Of a DNA stretch of 37,390 nucleotides, positions 1 through 8,036 are shown one piece after another (position 1 is the first letter of the stretch; each line of letters starts with the position of its first letter). Below the pieces are notes generated by a model. That model was not told the DNA's origin and ran no database searches. It worked only from the letters and a program-made list of their open reading frames with translations. Where the stretch lies: assembly GCA_013287135.1 (NCBI GenBank), contig JABDEK010000038.1:1-37390 (forward strand), given 5' to 3'. The position numbers were made by a program, and so were the translations under genes. The stretch comes from Acidobacteriota bacterium (GTDB taxonomy: Bacteria; Acidobacteriota; Terriglobia; Acidiferrales; UBA7541).

Positions 1-12
1 CGGAGTGAGGAA

Positions 13-864
13 ATGCCTGCCAATCGCTTTAACGGCCACACGGATTACGGAATCGGGATCGGTTTGCGCTCCCCGCATTACCACCATATTCTTACGCGCA
101 AGCCCGTCGTGGATTGGTTCGAAATCATCTCCGAAAATTCCATGATTGACGGCGGGCGCCCGCTGCGCATCCTCGATCAGATTCTGGAACAGTACAAGGT
201 GGTGCAGCACGGCGTCTCAATGTACTTTGGTTCGGCCGAGCGCCCGAACCGGGAGCATCTGCGGCGCCTGAAAACTCTAGTCCAGCGCACCAAGACCCCT
301 TGGCTTTCGGACCACCTCTGCTGGGGAAGCGTGGATGGCCGCTACACCCACGACCTGCTGCCCATGCCCTACACGTTCGAAGCCGCGCGCATCACCTCGC
401 AGAAGATCCGCGAAGTGCGCGATTTCATCGAAATTCCAGTCGCGGTCGAGAACGTCAGCAGCTACGCGGAATTTCACGTTTCGGAAATGACCGAGTGGGA
501 ATTCCTGAACGAAGTCGCCGAGCGCGCCGATTGCGGTATTCTTCTCGACGTAAACAATATTTACGTCTCGTCGCAGAATCACAGCTTCGACCCCTTCACG
601 TACGTCAATAGCGTCCCCGCGGAACGCGTCGCGCAAATCCATATCGCCGGACACTCGAAATATCGCAAGTACATTCTCGATACCCACGATCATCCTGTAA
701 TCGATCCCGTGTGGAAGCTCTACGCGCGCGTCATTGAACGCGTGGGCCACACTGCCACGCTTCTCGAGTGGGACGACAGCATCCCTTCGTTCGACGAAGT
801 GCACGACGAAGCCCTGAAGGCCAACCGTTTCCTCGCGAGCGCTTCGCTCGCCACCGCCGTATGA
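13..864 (+). CDS. bufB: MNIO-family (DUF692) multinuclear iron oxidase, BufB/MbnB-like
   Basis: A 283-residue DUF692 protein, full family length. Enzymes of this family (MbnB, BufB, TglH) use two or three iron atoms to oxidise cysteine residues of ribosomally made peptides. Visible ligand-type residues in the expected order: H66 (HGVS), D100-H101 (LSDHLCW), E146-N147, D179 and N181 (LLDVNN), H190, H210 and H214 (HIAGH), D223/H225/H227 (DTHDH) and E252 (LLEWDD). A GAGTGAGG ribosome site lies just before the ATG. It overlaps the DUF2063 gene by 4 bases (ATGA), and DoxX follows, the arrangement of bufferin operons for copper or other metal stress. The precursor peptide gene (DUF2282 type in known cases) would lie upstream of base 1 and is not visible. 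Family assignment is strong; the peptide substrate and metal are inferred. Confidence 0.9.
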   Translation: MPANRFNGHTDYGIGIGLRSPHYHHILTRKPVVDWFEIISENSMIDGGRPLRILDQILEQYKVVQHGVSMYFGSAERPNREHLRRLKTLVQRTKTPWLSDHLCWGSVDGRYTHDLLPMPYTFEAARITSQKIREVRDFIEIPVAVENVSSYAEFHVSEMTEWEFLNEVAERADCGILLDVNNIYVSSQNHSFDPFTYVNSVPAERVAQIHIAGHSKYRKYILDTHDHPVIDPVWKLYARVIERVGHTATLLEWDDSIPSFDEVHDEALKANRFLASASLATAV

Positions 865-1802
865 AACTCCTTAACCTGCAACGCCGCATGGCTCGCGCCG
901 TCATGACGCCGCTTACGGGCTCCGAACGCATGCGCCCGGTCTCGCCCGATGGACGCTCGATGCGTGCCGTGGCGTCGCAAATCATCAAGCCCAACGACCG
1001 ATTGACTTCCTTCGATCGTCTGGAAATTTACAATCGTCAATACTGGTTCCGCGTGCTCTCCGCATTTGCCGAGGATTTTCCGGGTGTGCGCGCGGTATTG
1101 GGAGGCCGCCGCTTCGACGCCATGGCCAAAGCGTATCTGATCGATTGCCCGTCGCAATCTTTCACGCTGCGCAATCTCGGTTCGTGCCTGGTGAACTGGC
1201 TGGAAAAGCATCCTACGTGGGGCGGTGAACGACAGAATCTGGCAGTGGATATGGCTCGACTGGAGTGGGCCGACATTGAAGCGTTCGACGGCAAACGAGA
1301 ACCATCACTGAAGCCTGAGGATCTCGCGGGCGCGACTCCCGCCAAGCTGCGCCTGCGTTTGCAGCCCTACGTCACGCTTCTCGCTCTGCGCTATCCGGTA
1401 GATGATTTGCTGCTCGAGGTCCGCAGGGATTCGGACGATCTCGATGTCGCGAGCAATACTTTCAGCGAACGCCACAAGCGCAAACGCGTCAGCGCAGTCG
1501 CAAAACTAAAGCCCAGCCCCATTTTTCTCGCCGTGCATCGCCTGGACGAAGATGTCTATTTCCGCCGCCTCGACCGCGAGGAATTCGCCATCCTTTCTGC
1601 GCTGCATGCCGGGAAATCATTGAACGCTGCGATCGAGTCCGCTCTGCGCAGTTCATCGATCGCTGCTGCAGACCGCGCGGCTCGCGTTGAAAAATGGTTT
1701 CACACCTGGTCGGCGCTCGGCTGGTTCTGCCGGCCACAGAAGTATGTTGTTACATTCCACACCCAAACTGAATCATTCGGGAGAGCGAAAATTTATGAAT
1801 AG
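861..1802 (+). CDS. bufC: DUF2063 protein, BufC/HvfC-like partner of the MNIO enzyme
   Basis: 313 residues starting at the ATG that overlaps the stop of the MNIO gene (ATGA), so translation is probably coupled; an open frame further upstream only runs inside the previous gene. The N-terminal 110 residues have the DUF2063 pattern: an LQRRM start, a DRLEIYNRQYWFRVL segment, then DFPGVRAVLGG and PSQSFTLRNLG. A later MARLEWADIEAFD segment is also typical. In MNIO pathways this protein binds the precursor leader peptide and delivers it to the oxidase, despite the old 'putative DNA-binding' label. The C-terminal third is more variable. The stop overlaps the start of the DoxX gene by 8 bases, so three genes form one transcript. 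Role inferred from context and family. Confidence 0.85.
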   Translation: MKLLNLQRRMARAVMTPLTGSERMRPVSPDGRSMRAVASQIIKPNDRLTSFDRLEIYNRQYWFRVLSAFAEDFPGVRAVLGGRRFDAMAKAYLIDCPSQSFTLRNLGSCLVNWLEKHPTWGGERQNLAVDMARLEWADIEAFDGKREPSLKPEDLAGATPAKLRLRLQPYVTLLALRYPVDDLLLEVRRDSDDLDVASNTFSERHKRKRVSAVAKLKPSPIFLAVHRLDEDVYFRRLDREEFAILSALHAGKSLNAAIESALRSSSIAAADRAARVEKWFHTWSALGWFCRPQKYVVTFHTQTESFGRAKIYE

Positions 1803-2298
1803 CATATTGGCTCCCATGCAAAAGCTGTATGGCCTACTCGTTCGAGTTGCTTCCGAACTGCAGTCCCCTTTTCTTGCGATCGTCCGCCTCTACTGGGGCT
1901 GGCAAATCGCTCAGAACGGCTGGGGGAAACTTCACAATCTCGCGCACGTGACCGAGTTCTTCGCAAGCCTGGGGTTGCCTGCACCAGGGCCGACGGCCAC
2001 ATTCGTCGCCACCTTCGAATTCGTGGGCGGTGTCCTGCTCGCTGTCGGATTGCTCTCACGCATTGCTGCGCTGGGTCTGGTGATCGACATGACGACGGCC
2101 TACATCACGGCAGACCGGGAAGCGTTCTTTTCGTTCTTCACGGACCCGGGCAAGTTCTATAACGCCGATCCGTTTATCTTTCTTTTTGTGGGAATGGTGA
2201 TTCTGATTTTTGGACCGGGAAAGTTTTCTCTCGACGCACTGGTGCGGGGATTCGTCAGCCATCCGAAAGTCCGAGAGGCGACGATGTCCAGGAGCTGA
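1795..2298 (+). CDS. DoxX family membrane protein
   Basis: 167 residues. The ATG at 1795 is chosen because GGGAGAG lies 9 bases upstream and it overlaps the end of the DUF2063 gene. Four hydrophobic segments can be seen, roughly residues 25-42, 64-86, 88-105 and 130-150, with the DoxX-type first helix (LYWGWQIAQNGWGKL) and the motif FEFVGGVLLAVGLLSR. DoxX proteins are small inner-membrane proteins often found with bufferin or MNIO operons and with redox stress genes; their biochemical role here is unknown. The C-terminus is a short basic cytoplasmic tail. It closes the operon: the next gene starts 123 bases later without an obvious ribosome site. Confidence 0.85.
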   Translation: MNSILAPMQKLYGLLVRVASELQSPFLAIVRLYWGWQIAQNGWGKLHNLAHVTEFFASLGLPAPGPTATFVATFEFVGGVLLAVGLLSRIAALGLVIDMTTAYITADREAFFSFFTDPGKFYNADPFIFLFVGMVILIFGPGKFSLDALVRGFVSHPKVREATMSRS

Positions 2299-2421
2299 GT
2301 TGCCCGCGGCCGTATGTGCATTCAGCGCTTCGACTGCAGATTCGATTTAGACCGAGAGGCACCGCAGCTTCATTTCTCCTAGCCGGCAAACCGCGCGACC
2401 ATGACGCGCGTATCTAAATAG

Positions 2422-4122
2422 ATGCACCCACTATTCAGGAAAAGTCTAATTGGGATACTGGCGGGCGCAACCGCCAGCTTGGCGTTGGCGCCCGCCCTCG
2501 GCCGTCCGCTATTGAGTGTTGTCTGGGGCATCGCTGTAGGCGGAATCTATTCTGCGAGCCTGCGCCCTACGCCTCGCGCGTATGTAGATTACCTTTTAAC
2601 GGGCGCCGCTTTGGGAATCCCGCTGTGGGGATTGATCAGTGTAATCGCAGTTCCGCTACTTTCCGGACAGATGCCGGAATGGAGCGCCGAACAGATGCGC
2701 TCGCATTTTCCCGCGCTGGTTGCGTGGGTGCTGTATGGCGCTGTGCTGGGCCTGATCACCCAGGGTTTGACCGATATTGCCGAGAGAGTGCTCGGTCCCG
2801 AGATTGCGAACATATCGCCCGCGCCTCGAGAAAAGAAACAGATCGTAATACTTGGTGGTGGCTTCGCGGGCATGCGGACGGCAGAGTGCTTAGAGAAGCA
2901 GCTGCAGCGTGACCCCGCAGTTTCGATTGCTTTGGTGAGCGAGACGAACGCGCTTCTATTTACACCCATGCTCGCCGAAGTCGCTGGTGGCAGCCTGGAA
3001 CCCAGTCATATCAGCACACCGTTGCGTAGCAGCCTGCATCGTACAGAGTTCATCCGTGGACGGGTCGGCGCGATTGATCTGGAAGCCCGCCGTGTGATTT
3101 TGGACACGGATCACCCTCCCGGCGAAAGCAGCTCGCGGCGTGAGATTCCTTATGACCAATTGGTCCTAGCTGTTGGCTCCGTTTCAAATTATTTGGGTAT
3201 GGCGAATATCGAGAAGCTCGCTTTCAACTTCAAGAGTCTGCTGGACGCCATCCGAATCCGCAATCACGTCATCGAGATGTTTGAACGCGCCGACCGCGAG
3301 CCCGAATTCATCCGTGCACAGACTCTTCTTACCTTTGTAATCGCGGGCGGAGGTTTCGCGGGCGTCGAACTCGCGGGGGCTTTGAACGACTTTGCGCATG
3401 GGATTCTGGCCGATTATCCCAACTTGCGTCGAGAGGACCTGAGCGTGGTGCTGGTTCATGCGGGCGGCCGCATCCTGCCAGAACTAAGCGAGTCATTGGC
3501 ACGTTATGCACAGGGCAGGATGGAAGCGCGCGGAGTTACTTTCCGCCTGAATACGCGTCTGACCGATGTGAATCCCGGAGTCGTGTCCGTAAGCAACGGT
3601 GAGATCCGCGCGCAGACTCTCGTGTGGACGGCAGGAACAGGTCCGAATCCGCTGCTGAAGTCGCTTCCTGTGGAAAAAGACAAGCGCGGCGCCCTGGTTG
3701 TTGGGAACACGCTCGAGTTGCGCGGTTGTCCAGGGGTGTGGGCCCTGGGTGATTGTGCCGCACTTACCGATGCGAGCTCGGGAAAGCCCTGTCCGCCCAC
3801 TGCTCAATTTGCCGTGCGGGAGGCGGAAGTGCTCGCGAAAAATATTTGCGCGGAACTTCGGGGCGGATCCAAAGAGAGCTTTCATTTCGACTCACTGGGA
3901 GCGCTTTGCGTCGTGGGGCACCAGTCGGCTTGTGCTGAACTGGCAATTCCGTTCGTGAGGAACAAGTCCGTGCGCTTTTCCGGACTGTTCGCATGGCTCC
4001 TATGGAGAGGAATATACCTTTCGAAATTGCCAGGTCTGGAAAGAAAGATTCGGGTGCTGATCGATTGGACGATCGAGCTTTTCTTCCCGCGCGATATCGT
4101 TCAAACCATCGATTTACAGTGA
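2422..4122 (+). CDS. Type II NADH dehydrogenase with extra N-terminal membrane module
   Basis: 566 residues. Residues about 138-566 form a FAD-dependent NADH:quinone oxidoreductase (NDH-2): GGGFAG at 145-150 for FAD, a second GGGFAG at 309-314 for NADH, a WALGDCA flavin motif, and a C-terminal amphipathic end of the kind that holds NDH-2 on the membrane. It would pass electrons from NADH to quinone without pumping. Usual NDH-2 length is about 400-450 residues. The first 125 residues are additional and hydrophobic (about 7-25, 33-46, 60-80, 97-117) and resemble one repeat unit of the protein encoded directly downstream ([16 protein letters not shown] compares with SLVGHILYGLILGI there). The next gene's ribosome site overlaps this stop codon, so the two are co-translated. 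NDH-2 assignment is strong; the role of the module is unknown. Confidence 0.88.
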   Translation: MHPLFRKSLIGILAGATASLALAPALGRPLLSVVWGIAVGGIYSASLRPTPRAYVDYLLTGAALGIPLWGLISVIAVPLLSGQMPEWSAEQMRSHFPALVAWVLYGAVLGLITQGLTDIAERVLGPEIANISPAPREKKQIVILGGGFAGMRTAECLEKQLQRDPAVSIALVSETNALLFTPMLAEVAGGSLEPSHISTPLRSSLHRTEFIRGRVGAIDLEARRVILDTDHPPGESSSRREIPYDQLVLAVGSVSNYLGMANIEKLAFNFKSLLDAIRIRNHVIEMFERADREPEFIRAQTLLTFVIAGGGFAGVELAGALNDFAHGILADYPNLRREDLSVVLVHAGGRILPELSESLARYAQGRMEARGVTFRLNTRLTDVNPGVVSVSNGEIRAQTLVWTAGTGPNPLLKSLPVEKDKRGALVVGNTLELRGCPGVWALGDCAALTDASSGKPCPPTAQFAVREAEVLAKNICAELRGGSKESFHFDSLGALCVVGHQSACAELAIPFVRNKSVRFSGLFAWLLWRGIYLSKLPGLERKIRVLIDWTIELFFPRDIVQTIDLQ

Positions 4123-4132
4123 GGAGAGATCG

Positions 4133-5584
4133 ATGTTTTCGGTTTCAGGAGTAGCCACGCAGCGGGATGACCGCGGCAGATCGTTCCATTGGGTAGACTC
4201 CCTGTGGGGTCTCGCGGTCGGGGGTGCGGGCGGCGCACTCGGAAGTGCGCTTCTTGCTACATCACCCGCTCGTGGGATGATGCTTGGCTCCCTCTTCGGG
4301 CTTGCCTTTGGCCTTCTCTTCGCGTATCGCGCTACGAGCTCGGGTGCGGGATTGATCTGGGGACTTGGCGCCGCTTTTCTCCTGTGGTTGGTTCTTCCGG
4401 TTGGGATTTTGCCCTTGTTGGCTGGTTCTGGAGGCACCATGGCCAAGCTCGCGGATGCCCGCGACCAATTTCCCGAACTCGTTGCCTATTTGATCTTTCT
4501 GGGAATGCCCGTGGGCGTGACGCTGGGATTTCGCGGTAGTCTGCGGAGGAAAAGAGAAATGCCGCCGTTCCTCTGGTGGCGCGCGATCATCGTTGGCGGA
4601 TTTGCAGGCGTGCTTGGTGGAATGATTTTTGGACGCTGGTCGTCTGCAGGCGACTTCTTCCCTTTGATCGCTGGGCTGGGCGAGTTTCACTCTCGCATGG
4701 CGACTGTGGGCCTGCAGTTTGGCGTGGCCACGATCATTGGTTCCAGCTTTGGGCTGCTCTTCCAGCGTGACGTGCGGGGCTACGGTTCGTCCATGGGCTG
4801 GGGGCTGGGCTTTGGGATTTTCTGGTGGTTCCTGGGGCCACTCACTCTTTTCCCGCTCATCGCCCGAACGCCTCTGGACTGGTCGGCAGATCATGGAGGC
4901 GAACTATTCGGTTCGCTGGTAGGGCATATCCTCTATGGATTGATTCTGGGCATTGCGTACGCCGCGATCGATCGCTCGTGGGTAAAGTTGTTCATCGAGT
5001 CCGATCCGCTGAATCGGGAACCCGAAGGCCCTGGCCTGCTGGTGTTGCATTCTCTTGGGTGGGGAGCGCTTGGCGGTCTCGCCGGGGGACTTGTTTCGAG
5101 CCCGGTGATGATCGCTACAGGTGTATTGCCCAAAATTGCTGGCCTTGACACTCCTCTGTCTATTTTTCGCGCGCTGCTTCTGCATCTCTTGGTGAGCGCA
5201 CTGATCGGCATGACATTTGGTGTGCTCTTTCGACGCGAATCCTCGAGCATCGGGCTCGGCGTGATGTGGGGATGGCTGTTCGGAGTCATCTGGTGGTATC
5301 TCGGACCGATGACGTTTCTGCCGCTGCTGCTCACTGGCGAGATTGACTGGCGCGCGAGCACAGCGTCCGCATTGCTTCCCTCGCTGATGGCGCACTTGAT
5401 TTATGGCGCTACGACGGCGCTTGTATTTCTGCTTCTCGAACGCCGCTATACTCAAGAACTGCTCCTCAATCCGCGCACCGCCGCGTCCGAACTTCGCCGC
5501 GTCCGCCCTGTGGGAACTCCAGCGCCTGCGCTGTGGTTTTTCGCGCTCGGTATGGGTGTGTTGCTGCCCATTCTCCTCGGATAG
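4133..5584 (+). CDS. Polytopic membrane protein of three tandem repeats, partner of NDH-2
   Basis: 483 residues, mostly hydrophobic and glycine-rich. I do not recognise a named family. Three internal repeats of about 150 residues are visible: FGLLF/FGLLF/FGVLF at 59, 206 and 362; LLWLVLPVGILPLL at 83, WWFLGPLTLFPL at 231 and WWYLGPMTFLPLL at 387; and a last helix FPELVAYLIFLGMPVG at 113, SLVGHILYGLILGI at 261 and SLMAHLIYGATTAL at 417. Each unit starts with a glycine-zipper-like GxxGGxxG helix. The same unit occurs once at the N-terminus of the NDH-2 encoded just upstream. The ribosome site GAGGAG overlaps the NDH-2 stop, with 10 bases between the genes. A membrane anchor or quinone-related partner for NDH-2 is a reasonable guess, nothing more. 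Confidence 0.8.
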   Translation: MFSVSGVATQRDDRGRSFHWVDSLWGLAVGGAGGALGSALLATSPARGMMLGSLFGLAFGLLFAYRATSSGAGLIWGLGAAFLLWLVLPVGILPLLAGSGGTMAKLADARDQFPELVAYLIFLGMPVGVTLGFRGSLRRKREMPPFLWWRAIIVGGFAGVLGGMIFGRWSSAGDFFPLIAGLGEFHSRMATVGLQFGVATIIGSSFGLLFQRDVRGYGSSMGWGLGFGIFWWFLGPLTLFPLIARTPLDWSADHGGELFGSLVGHILYGLILGIAYAAIDRSWVKLFIESDPLNREPEGPGLLVLHSLGWGALGGLAGGLVSSPVMIATGVLPKIAGLDTPLSIFRALLLHLLVSALIGMTFGVLFRRESSSIGLGVMWGWLFGVIWWYLGPMTFLPLLLTGEIDWRASTASALLPSLMAHLIYGATTALVFLLLERRYTQELLLNPRTAASELRRVRPVGTPAPALWFFALGMGVLLPILLG

Positions 5585-5903
5585 TGGGACAGACCCAGTG
5601 CGCGCCACTGCCGCGCGTGCCGAACCCGCATGATTGAGAGGCTTCTGACGCACTTGAGACAGAAAAAGCACGACCTGTATTCTTGCAAGCCGGTTCAAAA
5701 CAATTCCAGAAATTCCTGACCTTCATGGAACCTTGCTCTTCTTTCGTCATCACACCTGCAGCTAGATGGCGGTTTTCAAGTACGCGGAGTGCCGAGCAGA
5801 CCGTTCAAAAGCGAGCTTTGAATGCCGTAGGCAGTGATACGGGGCGGGGATGGCCACATTCGAGGAGATGGAACTCGGGAATCTAGCCCAGAGGAGGGCA
5901 CCT
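5585..5903 (+). other. Intergenic region, no gene seen
   Basis: 319 bases between the membrane protein and the DUF2934 gene. Only short overlapping open frames are present and none has a family motif or ribosome site. The last part, GAGGAGGG at 5891-5898, is the ribosome site of the DUF2934 gene. A promoter for that gene is expected here but none stands out. Confidence 0.5.
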
Positions 5904-6153
5904 ATGAGCACGCGGGCAAAAAGCAAGGCAAATAATCAACCTGCTCCGGAGGGAATCGAAAAACAGTCTGGATCTGTCAATTCATCCGCAGGCGACGCGC
6001 CGGCGCAAGACGAGATTCAGCTACGCGCCTACTGCATTCATGTGGAACGCGGGGGGGCGGCACGGCTGCGACCTTGAGGATTGGCTCCAGGCAGAACGAG
6101 AGCTAACGGAGGAGCACCGTGGAGGTCCGAGTGGTAAGGATGGAGCTCGATGA
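5904..6153 (+). pseudogene. DUF2934 small protein, frameshifted at a 7-G run
   Basis: The start at 5904 has a strong GAGGAGGG ribosome site 5 bases upstream. The first frame encodes a low-complexity N-terminus (MSTRAKSKANNQPAPEG...) and then the first half of the DUF2934 motif (RAYCIHVERGG), but runs out of frame at seven G residues (6051-6057) and stops at about 6077. Dropping one G joins it to HGCDLEDWLQAERELTEE, the second half of the same motif, ending at 6153. DUF2934 proteins are small (roughly 70-120 residues), common in Acidobacteriota and of unknown function. The broken frame may be a sequencing error in a homopolymer, a real inactivating insertion, or slippage-based on/off control. 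Family match is clear from the two halves. Confidence 0.75.
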
Positions 6154-6547
6154 GGTTGGATTACGAGTTTGGATGGCGACGATTGGCTGGGAAGAACCAC
6201 GGTGTTGCCCAGGACGAGCGGCTTCGGCGACAACAAGGATTGCCTCCTAACTCGGTAGGCGACTTGGTTGCGGCGAGGTCCAAGAGCTGTATGAATTGTT
6301 TTCCGAGGAACTTATGAGAGCACCACAGTACAGAGTACCGGCCTCCGCCAAATCGCCGGCCGGCCTTCTAAGTACATTCGTGACCAGGATGCGATCCGTT
6401 TCTTGCGCGGATGTGATCCAGGCTGGAGTCATTATCCTTAATCAAACGGTCATTCTCGCGTCGAGTATCTTCGGTCGCTAGAGTCTCTTCGTGCGTGCCG
6501 CCTTCCGGCATGTACTCGAGTTGAAAAGTCCTATAACGGAGGATGCG
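6154..6547 (+). other. Intergenic region, no gene seen
   Basis: 394 bases without a convincing gene. Small open frames at 6296-6481 (+) and 6247-6432 (-) overlap each other and show no family motif. The end of the region (GGAGG at 6538-6542) is the ribosome site for the receiver-like gene. Confidence 0.5.
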
Positions 6548-7075
6548 ATGGGCCCGATGGATTCGGTCAAGGTCCTTGTGGTGGATGAAAAACTTCAGGA
6601 GCCAGGCGCCTATCGTCGAATTCTGGAGCGAAACGACTGCCAATGCTTTTTCGCGAGTTCTCAAAAGGACGTCGCGCTAATGCCGGACCTTGGCACCGTC
6701 GACATCGTGCTCAGTTCGCTCAAGATCCCGGGCAAGAGCACTCATTGGTTAATCGCTCTATTATCGGGTTCACGCGCCAGCGCGTTTTACTCATTGCGGC
6801 TCGAAGAGAGTTACTGGTGGGTGCCTGTTCTCAAACTCGGAAAGGAGTGCCTTGGAACACCGGCCTTCCCGGCGAGCGGCTTCGCTGGTGTGTTTGACCA
6901 ACTGGTGAAGGAGATCCGGAGAAAAACGATGGCGCTGTCGCAGGTCAACTGTGAAACCTTTGACTTCCTTCCGACTCCGACAAACGTGAAGTTGCTGTTC
7001 GATAGGGAGGGGATCCGTGATTTCAAGCGTAAATCCGTTGAGAACTCGGCCGGGCGACCGTTGCGCCTTTTGTAA
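6548..7075 (+). CDS. Degenerate receiver-like protein lacking the phospho-acceptor Asp
   Basis: 175 residues from the ATG at 6548, which follows GGAGG by 5 bases. The N-terminal 110 residues fold like a response-regulator receiver by pattern: VKVLVVDEK (first strand and acidic residue), then VDIVLSSLKIPG at 51-62. In a normal receiver the second S (S57) would be the phosphorylated aspartate, so phosphorylation is unlikely. The following segment ALLSGSRASAFYSLRLEESYWW is unlike CheY and resembles a set of receiver-derived proteins I associate with Acidobacteriota. No output domain is visible in the remaining 60 residues. It sits directly before an ECF sigma gene and its end overlaps a possible upstream start of that gene (GTG at 7017), so it may share its transcript. 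Function unknown. Confidence 0.7.
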   Translation: MGPMDSVKVLVVDEKLQEPGAYRRILERNDCQCFFASSQKDVALMPDLGTVDIVLSSLKIPGKSTHWLIALLSGSRASAFYSLRLEESYWWVPVLKLGKECLGTPAFPASGFAGVFDQLVKEIRRKTMALSQVNCETFDFLPTPTNVKLLFDREGIRDFKRKSVENSAGRPLRLL

Positions 7076-7104
7076 CTTTCTCCGGGTGCCGGCATCACAC
7101 AGCC

Positions 7105-7130
7105 GGGAACATCATTTTCTTCTTGTTGTC
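7105..7130 (+). promoter_or_regulatory. Candidate ECF-type promoter
   Basis: GGGAAC (7105-7110) and GTC (7128-7130) are separated by 17 bases, matching the general GGAAC-N16/17-GTC layout of ECF sigma promoters. It lies immediately before the sigma gene start at 7134/7140, so a transcript from it would have almost no leader. Autoregulation is an inference; the short motif may also be chance. Confidence 0.35.
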
Positions 7131-7133
7131 GGG

Positions 7134-7775
7134 ATGAACATGGCGCAGCCGCAATTGGAATCCACCGAGGCAGAGCTAATCAAGCGTGTTTGCGGAGGGG
7201 AACCGCAGGCGTTTGAAGAATTGCTTCGCCCCTATGAGCGCTTGGTCTATGCGACTGCGATTTCGATATTGCGAAACCCAGCCGACGCGGAGGAAGTCGC
7301 CCAGGAGGCGGTGCTGAAGGCATTCTCGAAGCTCTCAAGCTTCCGCGGAGAATCTAGATTTAGCACTTGGCTCGTGCAAATCACCTACAACGAAGCCAGG
7401 ATGAAGTTGCGAAGGGAGCGTCAGCATCTTTACGAGTCGATTGACCGCGAGCAGCAAGACCAAGAAGGCGAGTATTGGCCGAGGGACTTTGCGGATTGGC
7501 GACCCATCCCTTCCGAGCTGCTCGAAAAGAAAGAGGTTCGCGAGGCTTTGCAGAATGGAATCAATTCTCTCAGCCCGATGTATCGGGAGATCGTAATCTT
7601 GAGGGATGTCCAGAATTTGAATCTCAAGGACACAGCGGCAGTTCTTGGAATTCCGGAAGGAAGCGTGAAAACGCGGCTTCATCGCGCGAGGTTGCAATTG
7701 AGAGACTTTCTAGCGCCAGGCATCGATGGTAGCTGGAGCTCGGGGCAGAATTACCGGAAAGTCAGGGCCTGGTAA
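7134..7775 (+). CDS. ECF sigma factor (RpoE-like)
   Basis: 213 residues from ATG 7134. Region 2 covers about residues 25-95 with the core-binding helix (NPADAEEVAQEAVLKAFSKL) and the -10 recognition part (FRGESRFSTWLVQITYNEA). A linker of about 45 acidic residues follows, and region 4 (about 140-200) has the helix-turn-helix TAAVLGIPEGSVKTRLHRAR. It directs RNA polymerase to a set of stress promoters. No ribosome site precedes 7134 or 7140; a GTG at 7017 does have one (GGGAGGGG), giving a 252-residue alternative that overlaps the previous gene. A zinc-finger anti-sigma gene follows 15 bases later, so the pair is very likely a sigma/anti-sigma switch. Its regions are clearly related to the sigma part of the gene at 8895. 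Confidence 0.92.
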   Translation: MNMAQPQLESTEAELIKRVCGGEPQAFEELLRPYERLVYATAISILRNPADAEEVAQEAVLKAFSKLSSFRGESRFSTWLVQITYNEARMKLRRERQHLYESIDREQQDQEGEYWPRDFADWRPIPSELLEKKEVREALQNGINSLSPMYREIVILRDVQNLNLKDTAAVLGIPEGSVKTRLHRARLQLRDFLAPGIDGSWSSGQNYRKVRAW

Positions 7776-7790
7776 AAAGGGAAGGTTGCT

Positions 7791-8036
7791 ATGAGCACCG
7801 TTGAAATCAGTTGCGTCGAAGTCTGGCGGGAAATTTCCAATTATCTTGACGGGGAAATTTCGGTCGAACTACGCGAAAGGATGCGCACTCACTTTGAGGT
7901 CTGCGACCACTGTACCGCGGTGCTTGATGGGACGCGGAACATCGTACAACTTGTCGGAGATGGGAGGATCTTTCCAATGCCGGATGGATTCAGTGAACGG
8001 TTGTACAAGAAGATTCGCGAGCGCCTGTCGCCGTAG
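7791..8036 (+). CDS. Zinc-finger (zf-HC2) anti-sigma factor
   Basis: 81 residues, with a GGGAAGG ribosome site. It has the anti-sigma zinc-binding pattern: an early Cys (SCVEVWREISNYLDGEI) followed by H-x3-C-x2-C (HFEVCDHC, about residues 35-42). There is no transmembrane segment, so it is a soluble anti-sigma protein that would hold the upstream sigma factor and may release it when zinc or cysteine chemistry changes. Its length and layout match the anti-sigma protein at 10718. Its last 47 bases overlap the end of the SnoaL-like gene on the other strand. Confidence 0.85.
   Translation: MSTVEISCVEVWREISNYLDGEISVELRERMRTHFEVCDHCTAVLDGTRNIVQLVGDGRIFPMPDGFSERLYKKIRERLSP

Noticed and set aside
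4262-4894. A 210-residue minus-strand gene
   Set aside because: It lies wholly within the membrane protein gene, has shadow-type composition rich in Arg, His and Gln, and shows no family pattern.
6296-6481. A 61-residue plus-strand gene
   Set aside because: No ribosome site and no family pattern; it overlaps an equally open frame on the other strand.
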